Origin: Ectocarpus siliculosus
Taxonomy: Eukaryota > Sar > Phaeophyceae > Ectocarpales > Ectocarpaceae
Assembly: GCA_000310025.1 (NCBI GenBank)
Contig: FN649748.1
Span: 1,497,486 to 1,521,329, forward strand
Length of the DNA: 23,844 nt
Direction: 5' to 3'
Shown piece after piece: positions 1 to 11,737 of the stretch. The stretch's first letter is position 1. Each line of letters starts with the position of its first letter. The notes beneath the pieces were generated by a model that had not been told where the DNA came from, searched no databases, and saw only the letters and a program-made list of their open reading frames with translations. The translations under genes and the position numbers were made by a program.

Positions 1-1310
1 TGACTTTCGTCGAACGCCAATGAGAATACCCTTGCTCCGTTATCAGCAAAGGTCCCTGAAGTGGTGAATAACCGTTCACCAACGGAGGTAATTTCGCTCT
101 TATTGCAATGTGGCAAGGAATGGCCAAGCGTGGCTGACGTTAGTCAGCCTTGCGAGGGTGAAAGGTGAGAGTGAGCTTCAGGGGCTCGCTTCTACCCTCC
201 GGCTGGTCACAGCAGACGGAGGGTCTTTTCGTTGTAAAGATCCTCAGACCTCGAGAACGTCGTTCCTGGGGTCACGGATCTATACGGTTGTATGTGCGTC
301 CCTACTCCTGGGAAGATACCTATATCCTGGTTTCCACTTTGTGCCGGATTCATATTGCTAACAGATCTCAAAAGGACAAGCATATTTTTGCCGGCATGGC
401 GTGACGATTGGACGGACGTGCCGTCCCTTGACGACGGATGAAATTCAATTTCCGCTCCCACGAATATTTGATCGGGAACAACGATGGGGACGGCAGAACC
501 TGGTAACTTTCAATAAGGCAGTTGGCATGACGGGGAAAACGATTCAGTTCCCTGGTTGTTTGAGTAGTATCGTTGTGACATTTATCCGAGCGTGCACATA
601 CATTCAACTCGTGAGACTGCGTGGCTTGCCACAAAGAAACGCTACCGCTGTGCGGCTCTGTCTCGCGTTCAGATATTCCAATTTCTGTCTCGCTCTCGTC
701 ACCCTTGTGCGAAACAGCCCGCCCGCGAGGCTATACATTGGCATCCGTCACATCTTCCCGATTTGCGAGGTTTTGGTGGCGACATGGTCCTATCCTGTTC
801 CTGGCATTTCGCCCGTTTCTTGTACGCTTTGTCTGGGTTGCGGCCGAGTGTTCGAACGTACTAGGGAAACGTTGTGTGGAAGAACATCGCCATCACCCAC
901 ATTTGCTTGACCCGCCGCCCCCGTCCCCTGTCTCTCGGCCTTCGTGCGTAGCTTCCAAACGGCCATCGAGATCCAAGTCCCCCTTTGCCAGGTCATTCTT
1001 CGCGCTGAGAGCACCACAAGATAAAGCACGGGACTCAAACCTCAACGTCCAGCCAGCTGCAGCATCCCCGGTTGCTGCTTCATCACCGGCCGGTGCTGAG
1101 ACTGCAGGTGTCGGCATCAACAGGAGCGGCACGGGCAGCACCAGCCGCAGAGAGACCGGAGGAGGAAGATGGGTTATGACAGTCCATCTGAGTCGATGGT
1201 GTTCTTCATGCCAAGCAACTCCCGACCACGGTCGTGCGTCGGTTGCGTCATGTTGGTGACCCCAACATGTCAAGGGTTGGGGCCGACGAGAGTGTCATCC
1301 ACATCAAGCC

Positions 1311-2003
1311 GTGTTCCAGGTATTGTCTATTTCCGAGGTCGGGCTTGAAAACCACATTGATTCTAGCGAAAGAGCGTCTGTTTATTTCCCTGTAGACGTG
1401 AGATACAAGCACAATATTGCCAGCATCTCGGCAATCGAAACGGCCGTTATTGCCATGGATTTATTGTGTTGGAACAAGCAACCCCATATCAAGGAACAGG
1501 GTACCTGTATGGTGACGAGAACAACGGGAAGATGGCCATGCATAGGCCTGAGTGTATGTAGATGCTCGCAAGACGCGATATTTCCATCGAGAAAGCCACG
1601 AATGAATGAGTATCCCGGGAGACCCATACGGACCCAACGGGCATCACGCCTCGCATGTTGCACCGCGAAGTCTGTGGTGGTCACCCAGAGCCCCAGCGAT
1701 CTACGTGGAACACAGAAAAATCGATACCAACATTCGCAAGGCATCTACAGCAAATTTTGTTCTGGGAAACATGTTGTACGGAGTATCTTGCCCGACCTGG
1801 CCGATGGTTTGACCCCACTGCTGTTGCGCGTGCTGCTTGCGCCCTCCACTCCTCCCGAACCGTCTCCTGCGTACAGCAACCAAGAGGTTGAGGAAACGAA
1901 ATCGGCCCACGAGAGCGGGGTAGCAGGCACCGGACCAGATGGAGGAGGAGGATCCGCCACCGGCAATGCGGACCAAGTCCACCAGATAGCCTATCTGATG
2001 TGA
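1311..2003 (+). other. Open reading frame of doubtful coding status
   Basis: A 230-codon open frame with no domain I recognise. Only its last third looks protein-like: a hydrophilic segment rich in Gly, Ser and Glu. The frame ends exactly where a strong splice donor (GTGAGT, 1999-2004) lies, so the end could be an exon boundary instead of a real stop. Codon use and composition in the first two thirds look random. It may be chance, an exon of an unknown gene, or decayed mobile-element sequence. Confidence 0.15.
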
Positions 2004-2434
2004 GTAAACCGATTCTATCTCTTTGACGCAGTTCATCGTGTGAGGTGTCCGTCTGGGCGCCACCCCCAATTGGTAATAGTTCGTGATCAACGTCAATCCG
2101 TGCCTCGACGCACACCTGTAGATACTATGGAACAGGCGTAAATGAATCGGCCACAAAGCGTGCCCATTGAACGCCCCAATCCGCAAGTGTACGGAACCCG
2201 TTTGAAGGCGAGAAAAGGCCGGACTGGCGCCCACCGATGAGTCGAACTGTTTTTTTGTTGTCAATTCTGCAAGTTATCACCTGTTGGTCTTCTGAGTCGA
2301 GTGAACTACGCGGTTGGGTGGATTGAACGAGCTGTCGACTGCACATGAAAATCTTGTGTGCATTTTCGTGTCATGCTTGCCCATGATTTACTCAAGAATT
2401 TTACATACAGTTAACGGATTTCCATGGACTAGGC

Positions 2435-2460
2435 GTACGGTCATATCGTACGGTCATATC
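2435..2460. repeat. 13-bp perfect tandem duplication
   Basis: GTACGGTCATATC occurs twice back to back (2435-2447 and 2448-2460). It lies in sequence with no gene and its function is unknown. Confidence 0.9.
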
Positions 2461-3081
2461 CTTCGAGATGAACGGCCCCCTCCATGAGAACGCCCACCCC
2501 CAAAGACACTTGCCGCAGAGGTAGCACAAACACTTCAAGATAGACCCTCGATATGTGTGTTTCATTTGTTTTCGCCCTTCTGCCTCTCTTTTAAATCGCT
2601 CCGAGGCAATCTTTTCAGAAAATTATTGAGGCGCCCCACGGGGGGTTCGCAGAGGTCTACATAGCCCGAGCACTACCCCTGGGGTCGGATTGCGTACCAT
2701 CCACCGCCGGCGAAGGCCGCAACCGTCCCCAATCGACCTTCTTGTGCTTCTTGTATGCTTTCTCCAAGATGCTGTTGAGCCCCGATATATCGTGGGTCAG
2801 CGCTGTGTGGTGGGTACGGGTACCTCGCAACTGAGAAAAAGAGACAACGCCACCGGAAACTTTTCGCCCACGGGTTGTTGTACTATTTGAAAACAATCGC
2901 CCAGGAGTGTTCTTTTCACCAAAGAACAAGACCGTCCCCCGGGTCGTTGTCATAAAGGATTCTACCGTGTACATACGGCGCGCCTGTACCCATTGAACGG
3001 CATCCTCTGCCCCCTCGCTGAATGACACCCTCCGCCCCCCCTGCACGTCGTTCCGTCGCCACCGCCGCTCTCTGTGGCGCA

Positions 3082-4380
3082 GGGAGACACGGTGGCAAGC
3101 ACACGCGCCCTTGAATGCCAGGACATCTTGTCGTGTCTGGTACAGTTCGTGGATCAGGACCAGTACCTGTTCGTCGCTCTGGCGTCGAAGGCCTTCAGGC
3201 GCGCGTGGAGGCCACGAGCCACGCGAACCCGACCCGTGGTGGCCGATACGTCCATCAGGCAGCTCGCACAGTGCCTGGAGGTCGGCCTACCCTACGACGT
3301 CCGGCAAAGAAGGGTCTGCAGCGCCGCTGCTCGTTTGGGCAAACCGGGCCTCCTTGAGTTCGCGAAAGCTAATCGTTGCGGGTGGACCCCAGCGACTTGT
3401 GCTGAGGCCGCCAGGGGGGGACACCTTCGGATTCTCAAAAGGCTTCGGGGACAGGGCTGCGGCTGGGATGCAAATACATGCCGGCAGGCTGCCACGGGGG
3501 GTCACCTCCAGGTCCTGAAATGGGCGAGGTCAAACTGGATTTGGTAGTTGACGGGCTCGAGCGTGTGTCCTTGGGACCAAGGGGCGTGCGCCGGTCCTGC
3601 CCAAGGCGGGTTTCTTGACGTCCTGAAGTGGCTTCGGCAACGCGGATGCCCTTGGGATTCATCCGCATGCGCATCGACCGCACGTGCCTGACACTTCGAA
3701 GTCCTTGTGTGGGCACGAATAAATGGATGTACATTCGACAGTGCTGTTTCTGGGCCGCGCGCAGGGGAGATATGGCCATGCTTCAGTGGCTCCGGGAACG
3801 ATACTGTCCTTGATCTGTATGGACCATGGAACGTGTGGACGGGGGGGGTCCATGCGCCGGGGCTGCACGGGGCGGCCACCTTACCATCGTGAAGTGGACG
3901 AGGAGGAAAGGATGTCCATGGGACAAGCGGACGTGTGACCTTGCAGCACAGGGCGGGCACCTTAAGGTGTTGAAGTGGGCTATTGAAAAAGGCTGCGTGT
4001 GGGACACCTACACTTTCGCGTTGTTGGCCTGCGGAGGGAACCTTGAGGTTTTGCGCTGGGCACGAGCGAACGGCTGTCCGTGGGATACACGCTCTTGTTC
4101 GATCGCGGCCGAACGAGGGCACCTCAAGGTTCTGCAATGGCTGCGCGGAAACGGTTGTCCTTGGGATGACCAAACCACCATGAAGGCAGCCGAGTACGGA
4201 CACCATGAAGTCTTGATTTGGGCCCTAGACAACCATGGCGTATGGGACTCGCGCATTCCGCTAATTGCTGACTCGAACGGCTATCGCTACATTTCTCGGT
4301 GGGCGCGTGGTTACGATCGGGCCACTCACAAGCGAAGGTTCAGCTTGATGTCAAAATGCGAACCTTGGCTAGGTGTGTAA
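3082..4380 (+). pseudogene. Ankyrin-repeat gene with F-box-like N-terminus, disrupted
   Basis: The first part (about 3082-3544) reads an F-box-like stretch (CQDILSCLVQFVDQDQYLFV...SKAFRRAW) and then units of about 26-27 residues of the form GHLxVLxWxxxNGCPWDxxTCxxAAxG. The last part (3826-4380) is an open frame with about five more units and a non-repeat C-terminus. Between them the repeat pattern continues but is broken: TAG at 3545-3547 followed by about 27 extra bases, TGA at 3689-3691 where a Gly is expected, a one-base loss near 3737-3742, and TGA at 3811-3813 where the unit should read PWD. No in-frame ATG precedes the first part; the frame opens after a TGA at 3023-3025. A pyrimidine tract ending in CAG at 3079-3081 suggests an upstream exon was once spliced on. 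Such proteins are abundant in brown algae and in phaeoviruses, and a viral origin cannot be decided here. The 3826-4380 part might still be expressed alone. Confidence 0.8.
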
Positions 4381-4747
4381 TGTAGACACCGTGAGATAGG
4401 CACATACCACATTAGGTTTCCCTTAAGTGGAGTGTTGTCCTCAAGGCTATGGGCAAAACCGTTCGCCTCTACGGTAGTCAGCTGGTCGCACGGATACCTG
4501 CTTCAAAGAAATTCTCATTCCTTTTTGCGTGTCTGAGCTTACTTCAGTAGCAACCGCCGAGGATGCGAACACCGACTAGTCTATGCCCGTATGACCGGTG
4601 TCCGCGTCACTTTCAGTCCACGGAAATGGCATCGCTTCAAAGGGCGGACGCTAGAACGCTAGGCCTAGAGAACAGGGTTTCCGCTTCAGAGGCGTGATGA
4701 CCACATGGTCTGTTTGGTGTTTGGTGTTTGGCCGAAGCACAAGCACA

Positions 4748-4795
4748 GGAGGGAGGGGGGGGGAGAGAGGAGGGGGGCTGGGGGTCGAAGGGGGA
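4748..4795 (+). repeat. G-rich block with quadruplex potential
   Basis: Several runs of 3 to 9 G separated by short A/GA/CT spacers. At least four runs of G3 or longer lie within about 45 bases, which meets the simple G-quadruplex rule. No gene context is known. Confidence 0.6.
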
Positions 4796-7272
4796 AAGAA
4801 ACGCTGATACGTCCCAGAACATGGCCTCGAACATGTATGTGACGGACCCTCGCCAAGGCATGCTCACACCGAAGTGGCCTGAAAGAAGCGGGAGCGACCG
4901 AGAAGGCGGTGGGAGGAAATTGGCTTAGGGGTGTAAAATTACCGGTGATGGTAAGTGTTGTTGTTGTCTTGACATGAAAATACAATTGCGTTAGAGTATT
5001 GTTTGCGACGACATAGTCTAACAGGTGGATCTCGTTGTTGACACTGGTGTATTGGGTCTTATCTGGTATGCATACGCGAATGCCTATAACAGACCGTATC
5101 TGATATTCTGCGGCTGGGTGCCTTGTGGTGGGGAGCCGGTATAGAAAGATCATTCGAGTACTCACTGCCATACAATGAAGAGTAGTCTAAAGTCGTTTGT
5201 GTAGACTTAAACCATGACATAAGAAAGCTACTGGACCTGGTAAAACTGATACTGATTTGCTCATCGGCCTCGCGTGCCGAGTGGGAGCGGTAGGCTCTGT
5301 GAACAATCTCTTGTCTGTGTCGACCTCCGTTGTCAGACGTACATGACAACTGCTGCGAGGTCTGGTTTTTGAATTTGTCGCGTTTTCGTCGAACTCGTCC
5401 TTTTTAGTCTCTGACGTTTCATGACTTGCATCCCCGTTTGGGTGGTAGGGGCGAGCCTGTGACCACGGAGGCGTCTTCGCCAGTCAGCAAGACCATCGGT
5501 CAGTTCGTACGATAGAAGATGATACGGAGCAGCACAGAGGCTTGATGTTTTCGTCAAGACAACAACAACAAATTCGAAGTGACAACTGTTAGGACAGAAC
5601 AGCACGACAGCAACGAATGATCGATTGCCATACATAAAGGAGATAAATGGTGGCAGCCACTGCACATACCAGAAACGAAGGAGGGAAAACTACGGCACCA
5701 ACAGTCAAACAAGCCAGCCGCTTTCTTCGTGAAACACTGATCCATGTGTAATCGCAGAAACGCACGGATGGCCTGGTGGGGACGGCGAGTTTTGATCTTT
5801 GTTCTGATGCAAGAGCGACGTCCGGCCGTGCTCTAAGACACAATTTCCAATTTCCAAGGCGGCAGACAATACATACGACAAGACAACGCCGCGACAGCGA
5901 GTTCGCCCTAGCGTCAAATGACCCCCCCCTTCTTCTCTGGAGAAAATCTTGTTCTGTGCCGAACATATTCCCATTCGCCGACCAACCCACCCCTGCATCC
6001 CGTATCCATTCGAAGCCCGCCTCCGTCCAACCGCCTCCTCCCCAGCGACTGGACCTTGCCACAACCCTGTGCAAGTCAAGTCTGCCCGACTGCTTCAACT
6101 TCAACATCAGGAAGTGACATCAAGACGGGGGGTCAACAACCCTACTGCATTATCTACATTTCCAAAAAGAGGGAACATTGCACAAAAGAGGGGTACAATC
6201 GAAAAACAAGACACCGAATATTCCCGATATTTCGCTCTTTACCCCGGCCGGTGCGCCACACAGCTTGTCACACGCCATGTGTATGACGAGTCAGAAACTT
6301 GGTGCGGATCTCTCCTCCTACCGCCTACATATGCTATAATCTCCACTCCAGCTGAACGGGGACGAATCAACGCATACCAGGGCCCCTATTTGTTTTCTAA
6401 ATGCAGATAACCACCGTCGCAATTGCTGCCGGCGTGACCCGACCGCGGTCTACATACCCACCGCATGGTCTTGTCTTTCATGCCAACGAGATACGATCTG
6501 GGAGGTCGCATGGATAATGGACGGACGCGGCTACGCTTCACCGGACACCCCCCCACGCCGCGCATCCTCTACACCCATGACACACGCACACGAGCATGCA
6601 CTCACACCATCAACAACACACGGCGGATAAACGATCAAGACTCTAATAGCGTTGTGGTGGTGCTGGACAATTCAAAGACCAAAACACTGTAAGTATACAA
6701 TGCGAGGACGTCAAGGACTTTGGTTTTACAAGCGCCCTTCCTTGTGAAACAACTAAAGAATACAACGCGAGCCGGCGGGAGCAACTTACTAGTCTTCGAC
6801 ACCCGCGGGGACTCAAAAACCAAAGAGATCCCGGTGCCCGTCGTGTTTCATCCGAAATACTGTACATGGCATGGGCACACAAGCCGGTCGGGGTGGAGCT
6901 TGCCCTTTCTTCGTCCGTCACTCTGCCCAGATGGATACACATACAACAACGTGAACCGAGCAGCATCCCGCAAGGGGGGTTCCGCAAGGTCTACGTACCC
7001 CACCCCCCCAAACCGCGATGAAACGGGGCATATTTTCTATCCCAAAATCAAACAGAACCAGAGCTCGAAACTCGTTTTTTAGGTTCATCTGCCGTGTGTG
7101 CCATACTCTGGACCAATAATTTGGACTCGATTTTTGCATCAAGCAGTCGCGCATAACCACGGCATATCTTCGTCCTGCGTTCCCTGTGTAGTTTACGAGC
7201 GTGCGCCCCGTTGTTGCAAGTTTCTTGCCAACTGCTCCATCCCGGGGGGTTGTGTCCGTGAATGGTACTCTG

Positions 7273-7291
7273 CCCCCCCCCCCCCCCCCCC
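7273..7291. repeat. Homopolymer run of 19 C
   Basis: Uninterrupted C19 on the plus strand, G19 on the transcribed sense of the minus-strand protease gene, about 140 bases past its stop codon. It is probably in the 3' UTR. Length is likely to vary between strains or assemblies. Confidence 0.85.
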
Positions 7292-7431
7292 TGCCGTCAA
7301 CAACCGCGGGACAAAAAAGCAACTGTATGATACCGCTCAGTTCCGCCCCCAAGAAGGTGAAACGACACACACGCATCCAACCAAGAGCGACCCGGTTCGA
7401 CGGAGAGCAGGACACCAACCGAGCTGGAGGG

Positions 7432-8490
7432 TCAAGTTCGACGACCATGGCTCGGAGACACCGCGTCCGACGACGAGGGGGGGACCGTTGCCAGGAAATC
7501 GTCTACTCGACAAGGGACACAGGGGGAGAGGCCCTCGCAAACGTCATCGTCTACTCGACAAGGGACACAGGGGGAGAGGCCCTCGCAGACATCATCGTCT
7601 ACTCCGGCGTCCTCCACTAGAGAGTAGAAGCAGAGGTAGCACGTCCGCTGCGCCTCCCCGCCGAGGGCCTCCGCCTCCGTCAACGGAGAAACCACGCTGT
7701 CGTCGTACCGCTTCCAACCCCTCCCTCCGCCCTCGCGCCCCGCCTTTCCGCCCCAACTTCCGGCGGCCCCAACGATCCCACCATCACCACCGCCGCCACT
7801 GCCGCCGCCTCCGCTGCCGCCGCCGCCCCTGCCGCCGCCACCCCCTTCCTCGCGGACATCGGTGACGTAGTGCCCGGCGAAGGCGTGCCGCCCGAGGTGA
7901 TGTAGGATGCCGCGGAGCTCGTACCGGGCGCGGAGGGGGCCCTTCCTGGGGACCCTCAGGGCCTGAGGTTGCTCCGGTGGTGGCTGCGGCGGGCTCTCTT
8001 GTTGCTTCTTCTTGGCGTCATCGCCTCTTCCGAGCGGCGGCGGCGGCTGCGGTTGCGGCGAAGCGTCTTCCGCCGTCCACTGCCGGACATCGCCCAGGGC
8101 CACGACCGCTTCTTCCTCGCCCCCTCCTCTTGCCCCGGACCCTCTCCGTTGTGCTCCACTACTCTCCCCGCTCTTTCCGTCGGCGCTACCGCCGCCGCCG
8201 TCGCCAGCGAGGCTGCTCATCTCGGTCTCCGCAGGAGGGGTGCCCGGAGGTGGCGGCGGCGGAGGCTCTGACATAGGCGTTCCGCACATGACGCACGCGA
8301 CCATGGAAGCCTCGTTGATGAACGTGCACGCCGCGCACGCCCACTCGTCGCTACAGCCACCGCCGCCGCCACCGCCGCCGCCCTCCTGGCTCAAACAAAT
8401 GGCCTTCGCGAGGTCTGCCGCTTCGTCCTCTTGAGCCTCGCCTTCCGGGCCGAACGCCTCCCTCTTCGACGCCGCGAGGGCCTCCTCCAA
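7432..8490 (-). CDS. Protease exon 12: UIMs, NZF finger, His box, stop
   Basis: 352 codons plus TGA. It opens with LEEALAASKRE (end of UIM 1), then EDEAADLAKAICLSQE (UIM 2). Next is the NZF finger WACAACTFIN...CVMC, then YELRGILHHLGRHAFAGHYVTD with the catalytic His. RYDDSVVSPLTEAEA supplies the Asp and is followed by CYLCFYSL. A non-conserved tail follows, containing a 16-residue tandem repeat. The acceptor CAG at 8493-8491 follows a C/T-rich tract. Confidence 0.95.
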   Translation of the reverse strand: MEEALAASKREAFGPEGEAQEDEAADLAKAICLSQEGGGGGGGGGCSDEWACAACTFINEASMVACVMCGTPMSEPPPPPPPGTPPAETEMSSLAGDGGGGSADGKSGESSGAQRRGSGARGGGEEEAVVALGDVRQWTAEDASPQPQPPPPLGRGDDAKKKQQESPPQPPPEQPQALRVPRKGPLRARYELRGILHHLGRHAFAGHYVTDVREEGGGGGRGGGGSGGGGSGGGGDGGIVGAAGSWGGKAGREGGGRGWKRYDDSVVSPLTEAEALGGEAQRTCYLCFYSLVEDAGVDDDVCEGLSPCVPCRVDDDVCEGLSPCVPCRVDDFLATVPPSSSDAVSPSHGRRT

Positions 8491-11400
8491 CTGCCGTGCC
8501 GCCGCGTACGGGAGGGGGGGAGGGGTGTTACTCATGTTTTGCATGCGTTCGCTGTTAGACTATTGGCTAGAGGGGAGCGGTTACGTGGGAAAACATTGGT
8601 CCGTGGGAGGGGCGGTCCACTGCAAAAGCGCCCCGCTGTGCCACCAACCATCTCCCCTCCTGCTCCTGCCGAACCGAGCTGGCACCATGGAAAAACAGCC
8701 GGCGGAACTCAGGCCCGACAACAAAACCCACCGCAGGGGCAACACACACCACCCACCCACGATCGGGGAAGGCACACAATAACCGGCTCCTCACACCTGC
8801 TTCTCGTTGTCGTCGTCGATCTCCTGCCTTCTCTTCCTCTTGAACGCCCTCTGCGCCAACAACCCCGCGCTTGCATGGTCGGCCATCCGGAGGTCGCTCC
8901 GACCGAGGTCCGAGCGGCGCCCGCCCCCGTCGCCGCCGCTAAACAGCCTCCCCGATCCCCTCCCCGTTCCGCCGAGCGGGGAAAGCCCCACACCCGGGAG
9001 GGGTGACCGCCGGCGATCACGAAGGCCACCGGCGCTGTTGGGCTTGTTGAGCGACCTCAGGGTGTCGAGGTAGTCGACCTTCCCGTCAGGCCCGAGACAG
9101 ACGTTGTTGTGGAGCTTGTGGCTGCGATTGCGGCTCGTCGTCTCGTCCTGGTCCGCCCAGCGGTCCCCACCGCCGGCAGCGGCGCTGCTGTTCTCCTTCT
9201 CCTGATGCGGGATGAATTTGTAGGTAGGTACATGGGTGAGAAATCCGTCGTCGATCGATCAAATTTCCGGGACTAAAGAGACCAAATCACACGGGACGAC
9301 AATGCACATACAAACGCAAGCGGGGTTGGTGGGCTCCTCGCACAAACCTACTAAAGTATCGCGACTAAAATAGAGCCGGCGCGAAGGAAAAAAGCATGTG
9401 CCTTCGCGCCAGCAGTACAACAGCAACAACAACAACAAAGCCCCCTTCTTGGTCGGGCCTTGCACACACAACCCCAGAGCACGAATCAACACACATGAAC
9501 GCGAACAAACCACAAACGCCATCAATCACCTTTGCCACCCTTTCCCTCCTCTCGGCCACCGTCTCCCGGATGCCCCTCCTCCTGTCGCCGATGCCGCCGC
9601 CGCCGGTGCTGCTGTTCGTCGTTTCCCCCAGCGGCCCCAGGGCCCGCCTGTTCACCCCCGGGGCGGCGCTTCCGCCGCCACCACCTTCCCCGACACCGTC
9701 TCGGCCCGACGATGTCAACGACGACGTCGATGACCAGCCTTCTCGCGCGAACAGGTCAACCGAAACGTCATCAGAGGCCCGCTTCTCCCCACCGCCGCCG
9801 CCGCCTGACGAAGCAGCGGCGGCGGATTTCGGTGCCGCTCGGATGGCGGCACAGAGGCCGGTCCCCGCGGCGCGGAGGCTGGCGAACGCCGAGGGGGAAC
9901 GGGGGGCGCGGGGGAGGATGCCTAGCCCATCGAGGGAGTCCACCTGCTTGCCGAGGTCCTCTGCGGGGGCGTTTCCCGTGTACCCCGAGCAGAACCGCTC
10001 GAGGTCCAGCTCCAGAGGGACGGAAACCGGCGACGACAGCTTGACGTACGACACGCCGCCATAGGACCGGCCACCGCCACCGCCGCCGCCGCCGCCGCCG
10101 CTGGTGACGCCGCTTCCGCTGCTCCCGCTCCGACTGCTAGCCCCCGTGCTCCCTCCCCCCACGACGGCAACGGGAGGAGTACTAGCGACGACGCCTTCGG
10201 ACGACCCGCCGGCGTCCACCGCAGCCGCGCAACCGGCGTCATCTTCCGGGGACGGAACGCCGGCGGTCGCGGAAGCTCCCGCTGGCGCGATTGATGACCG
10301 TCCCACCGGTGGCGGCGGCGGCAACAGCGGCGATTTTGCCGACCCCGCAACCGGCGAGGTGGCTTCGGACGCCGATTCAACCACCTTGGCCTTGGGCGGC
10401 GGCGGCGGCGGTGGTGGTGGTGCCGACGCCGCGGGCTTGAAGCGCTTGACGTGCAGGACCAACGCTCCCGGCAGCTCGGCGAGGGAGTGCTCCGCTCGGA
10501 CTCGGTCGTGGCCGCACCGCTCGCACCGGAGGCTAAGCTCCTGACCAGTTAAGCGTTGGTGGGCATCGGAGAGAGAGAGAGAGACCGTGGCGGTGAGCGG
10601 CAAGGGGAAGGGGGAGGGGGGGTGATGGGGAGGGGGGGGGGGGTGTACTCATAGTCGTACATGCCGTAGTCGTTAGACCATTGACCTCGCATCCCTACAA
10701 AGCCGGGACGGAGCACGCCGGGTTCTCACCGGACCAGGCTCTCACATCACCACGCGCGAAGCACCGTGAAGTATTTGGCGAGTCGCATGAAGGGTGCGCT
10801 GCATCCTGCTAAGGGTGTTCGGTATCTTGTATTTCCTTGTGTACGGATGACAGCTGCGCATGACTTTCTATATTTTCTTGTGCTTTTCTTCCAAGAGACG
10901 TTGTTGTAAGCCTTGTGTAACTGCCTCGAGGGTGCTTGACCAATATTACACAACGTGGTGCGATTATCCCCTTTGCGCGGAGTGAGGGTCCTCGACCCCG
11001 CACAACATAATCTTCTCGACCACCATTCATGGTTACCGGGAGGGAGGGGAGGGGCGAAAGCTCCTGACCAAATAAGTGTTGGCGGGCATCGGGGAGAGAG
11101 CGAGGTCGGCGGCAGGGGACTGAACAAATGAGAACACACGCCGTAGTCGCTAGACCATTGACCTCGCATCCCTGCAATGCCGGGACGGAGTGATATACCG
11201 GGTTTTCGCTGGCCCAGCTTATGTTTCACAAAGATGAACCAAAAGAAGCTGGCCATCATCGTTTTGTTTGGATGGGGGGAGTTGCGATCCAAATATTTTT
11301 GAACTTCTGGCGTAGTGCGGATGGCAGAAACCATACGCTGAGAGCTGTGCAGCAGCCAGGGAATACCTCGGCCGACAAAAGCCAGCTTGCAGCCGAAATC

Positions 11401-11704
11401 GGCAACTAACACGATGTGCACGTTGCTTCGAGACGCAGGTCAAGCAAACGCCCGGAACCTCCTCACGCACGATTAGGTACCACAAGGTGAAGCCTGCAAG
11501 TTCGTAACGGACAGCAGCAGCTGCAGAGCTTTCGCGACCGCGGATAAAAAAGAAGAGCAGGTTTGGCTCCGGAAGATGTACCCCCACGACGGCACCAGTC
11601 GACGGACACACTCACCGAAGGCTGGAAAAAACTGTCCAAAAGGTCCCCCAGCCCGGAAACGCCACCGTCACCGCCGCCGCCGGTCCTACCTCCTCCCCCT
11701 CCCC

Positions 11705-11737
<33 letters not shown>

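Larger units (their letters stand above)
1..3081. other. Left flank without a supportable gene
   Basis: I read all six frames and recognised no conserved domain. Open frames are short or of doubtful composition. The best of them (1311-2003, +) is listed separately. The stretch carries one short tandem repeat at 2435-2460. The pyrimidine-rich end at about 3025-3081, finishing in CAG, could be the 3' end of an intron feeding the ankyrin gene that follows. No tRNA, rRNA or complete transposon was seen. Confidence 0.5.
4381..7431. other. Intergenic stretch, no recognisable gene
   Basis: No conserved protein segment was found on either strand; open frames here are short and of mixed composition. 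It contains a G-rich block at 4748-4795 and a run of 19 C at 7273-7291. On the minus strand the rightmost few hundred bases should be the 3' UTR of the ubiquitin protease, whose stop codon is at 7432-7434. I could not place its polyadenylation site. Confidence 0.5.

Noticed and set aside
1480-1620. A faint resemblance to a Copia RNase H segment (YGDENNG...RRDISIE) in one plus frame
   Set aside because: It is short, interrupted by stops, and not accompanied by reverse transcriptase, integrase or LTRs.
5589-6107. 172-codon minus-strand frame with a hydrophobic end
   Set aside because: No domain, no neighbouring exon of fitting phase, and irregular composition; probably chance.
9396-10064. Long plus-strand open frames opposite protease exon 10, and similar ones opposite exons 8 and 12
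   Set aside because: They are antisense shadows of Gly/Pro-rich codons. The minus strand carries the conserved USP motifs.
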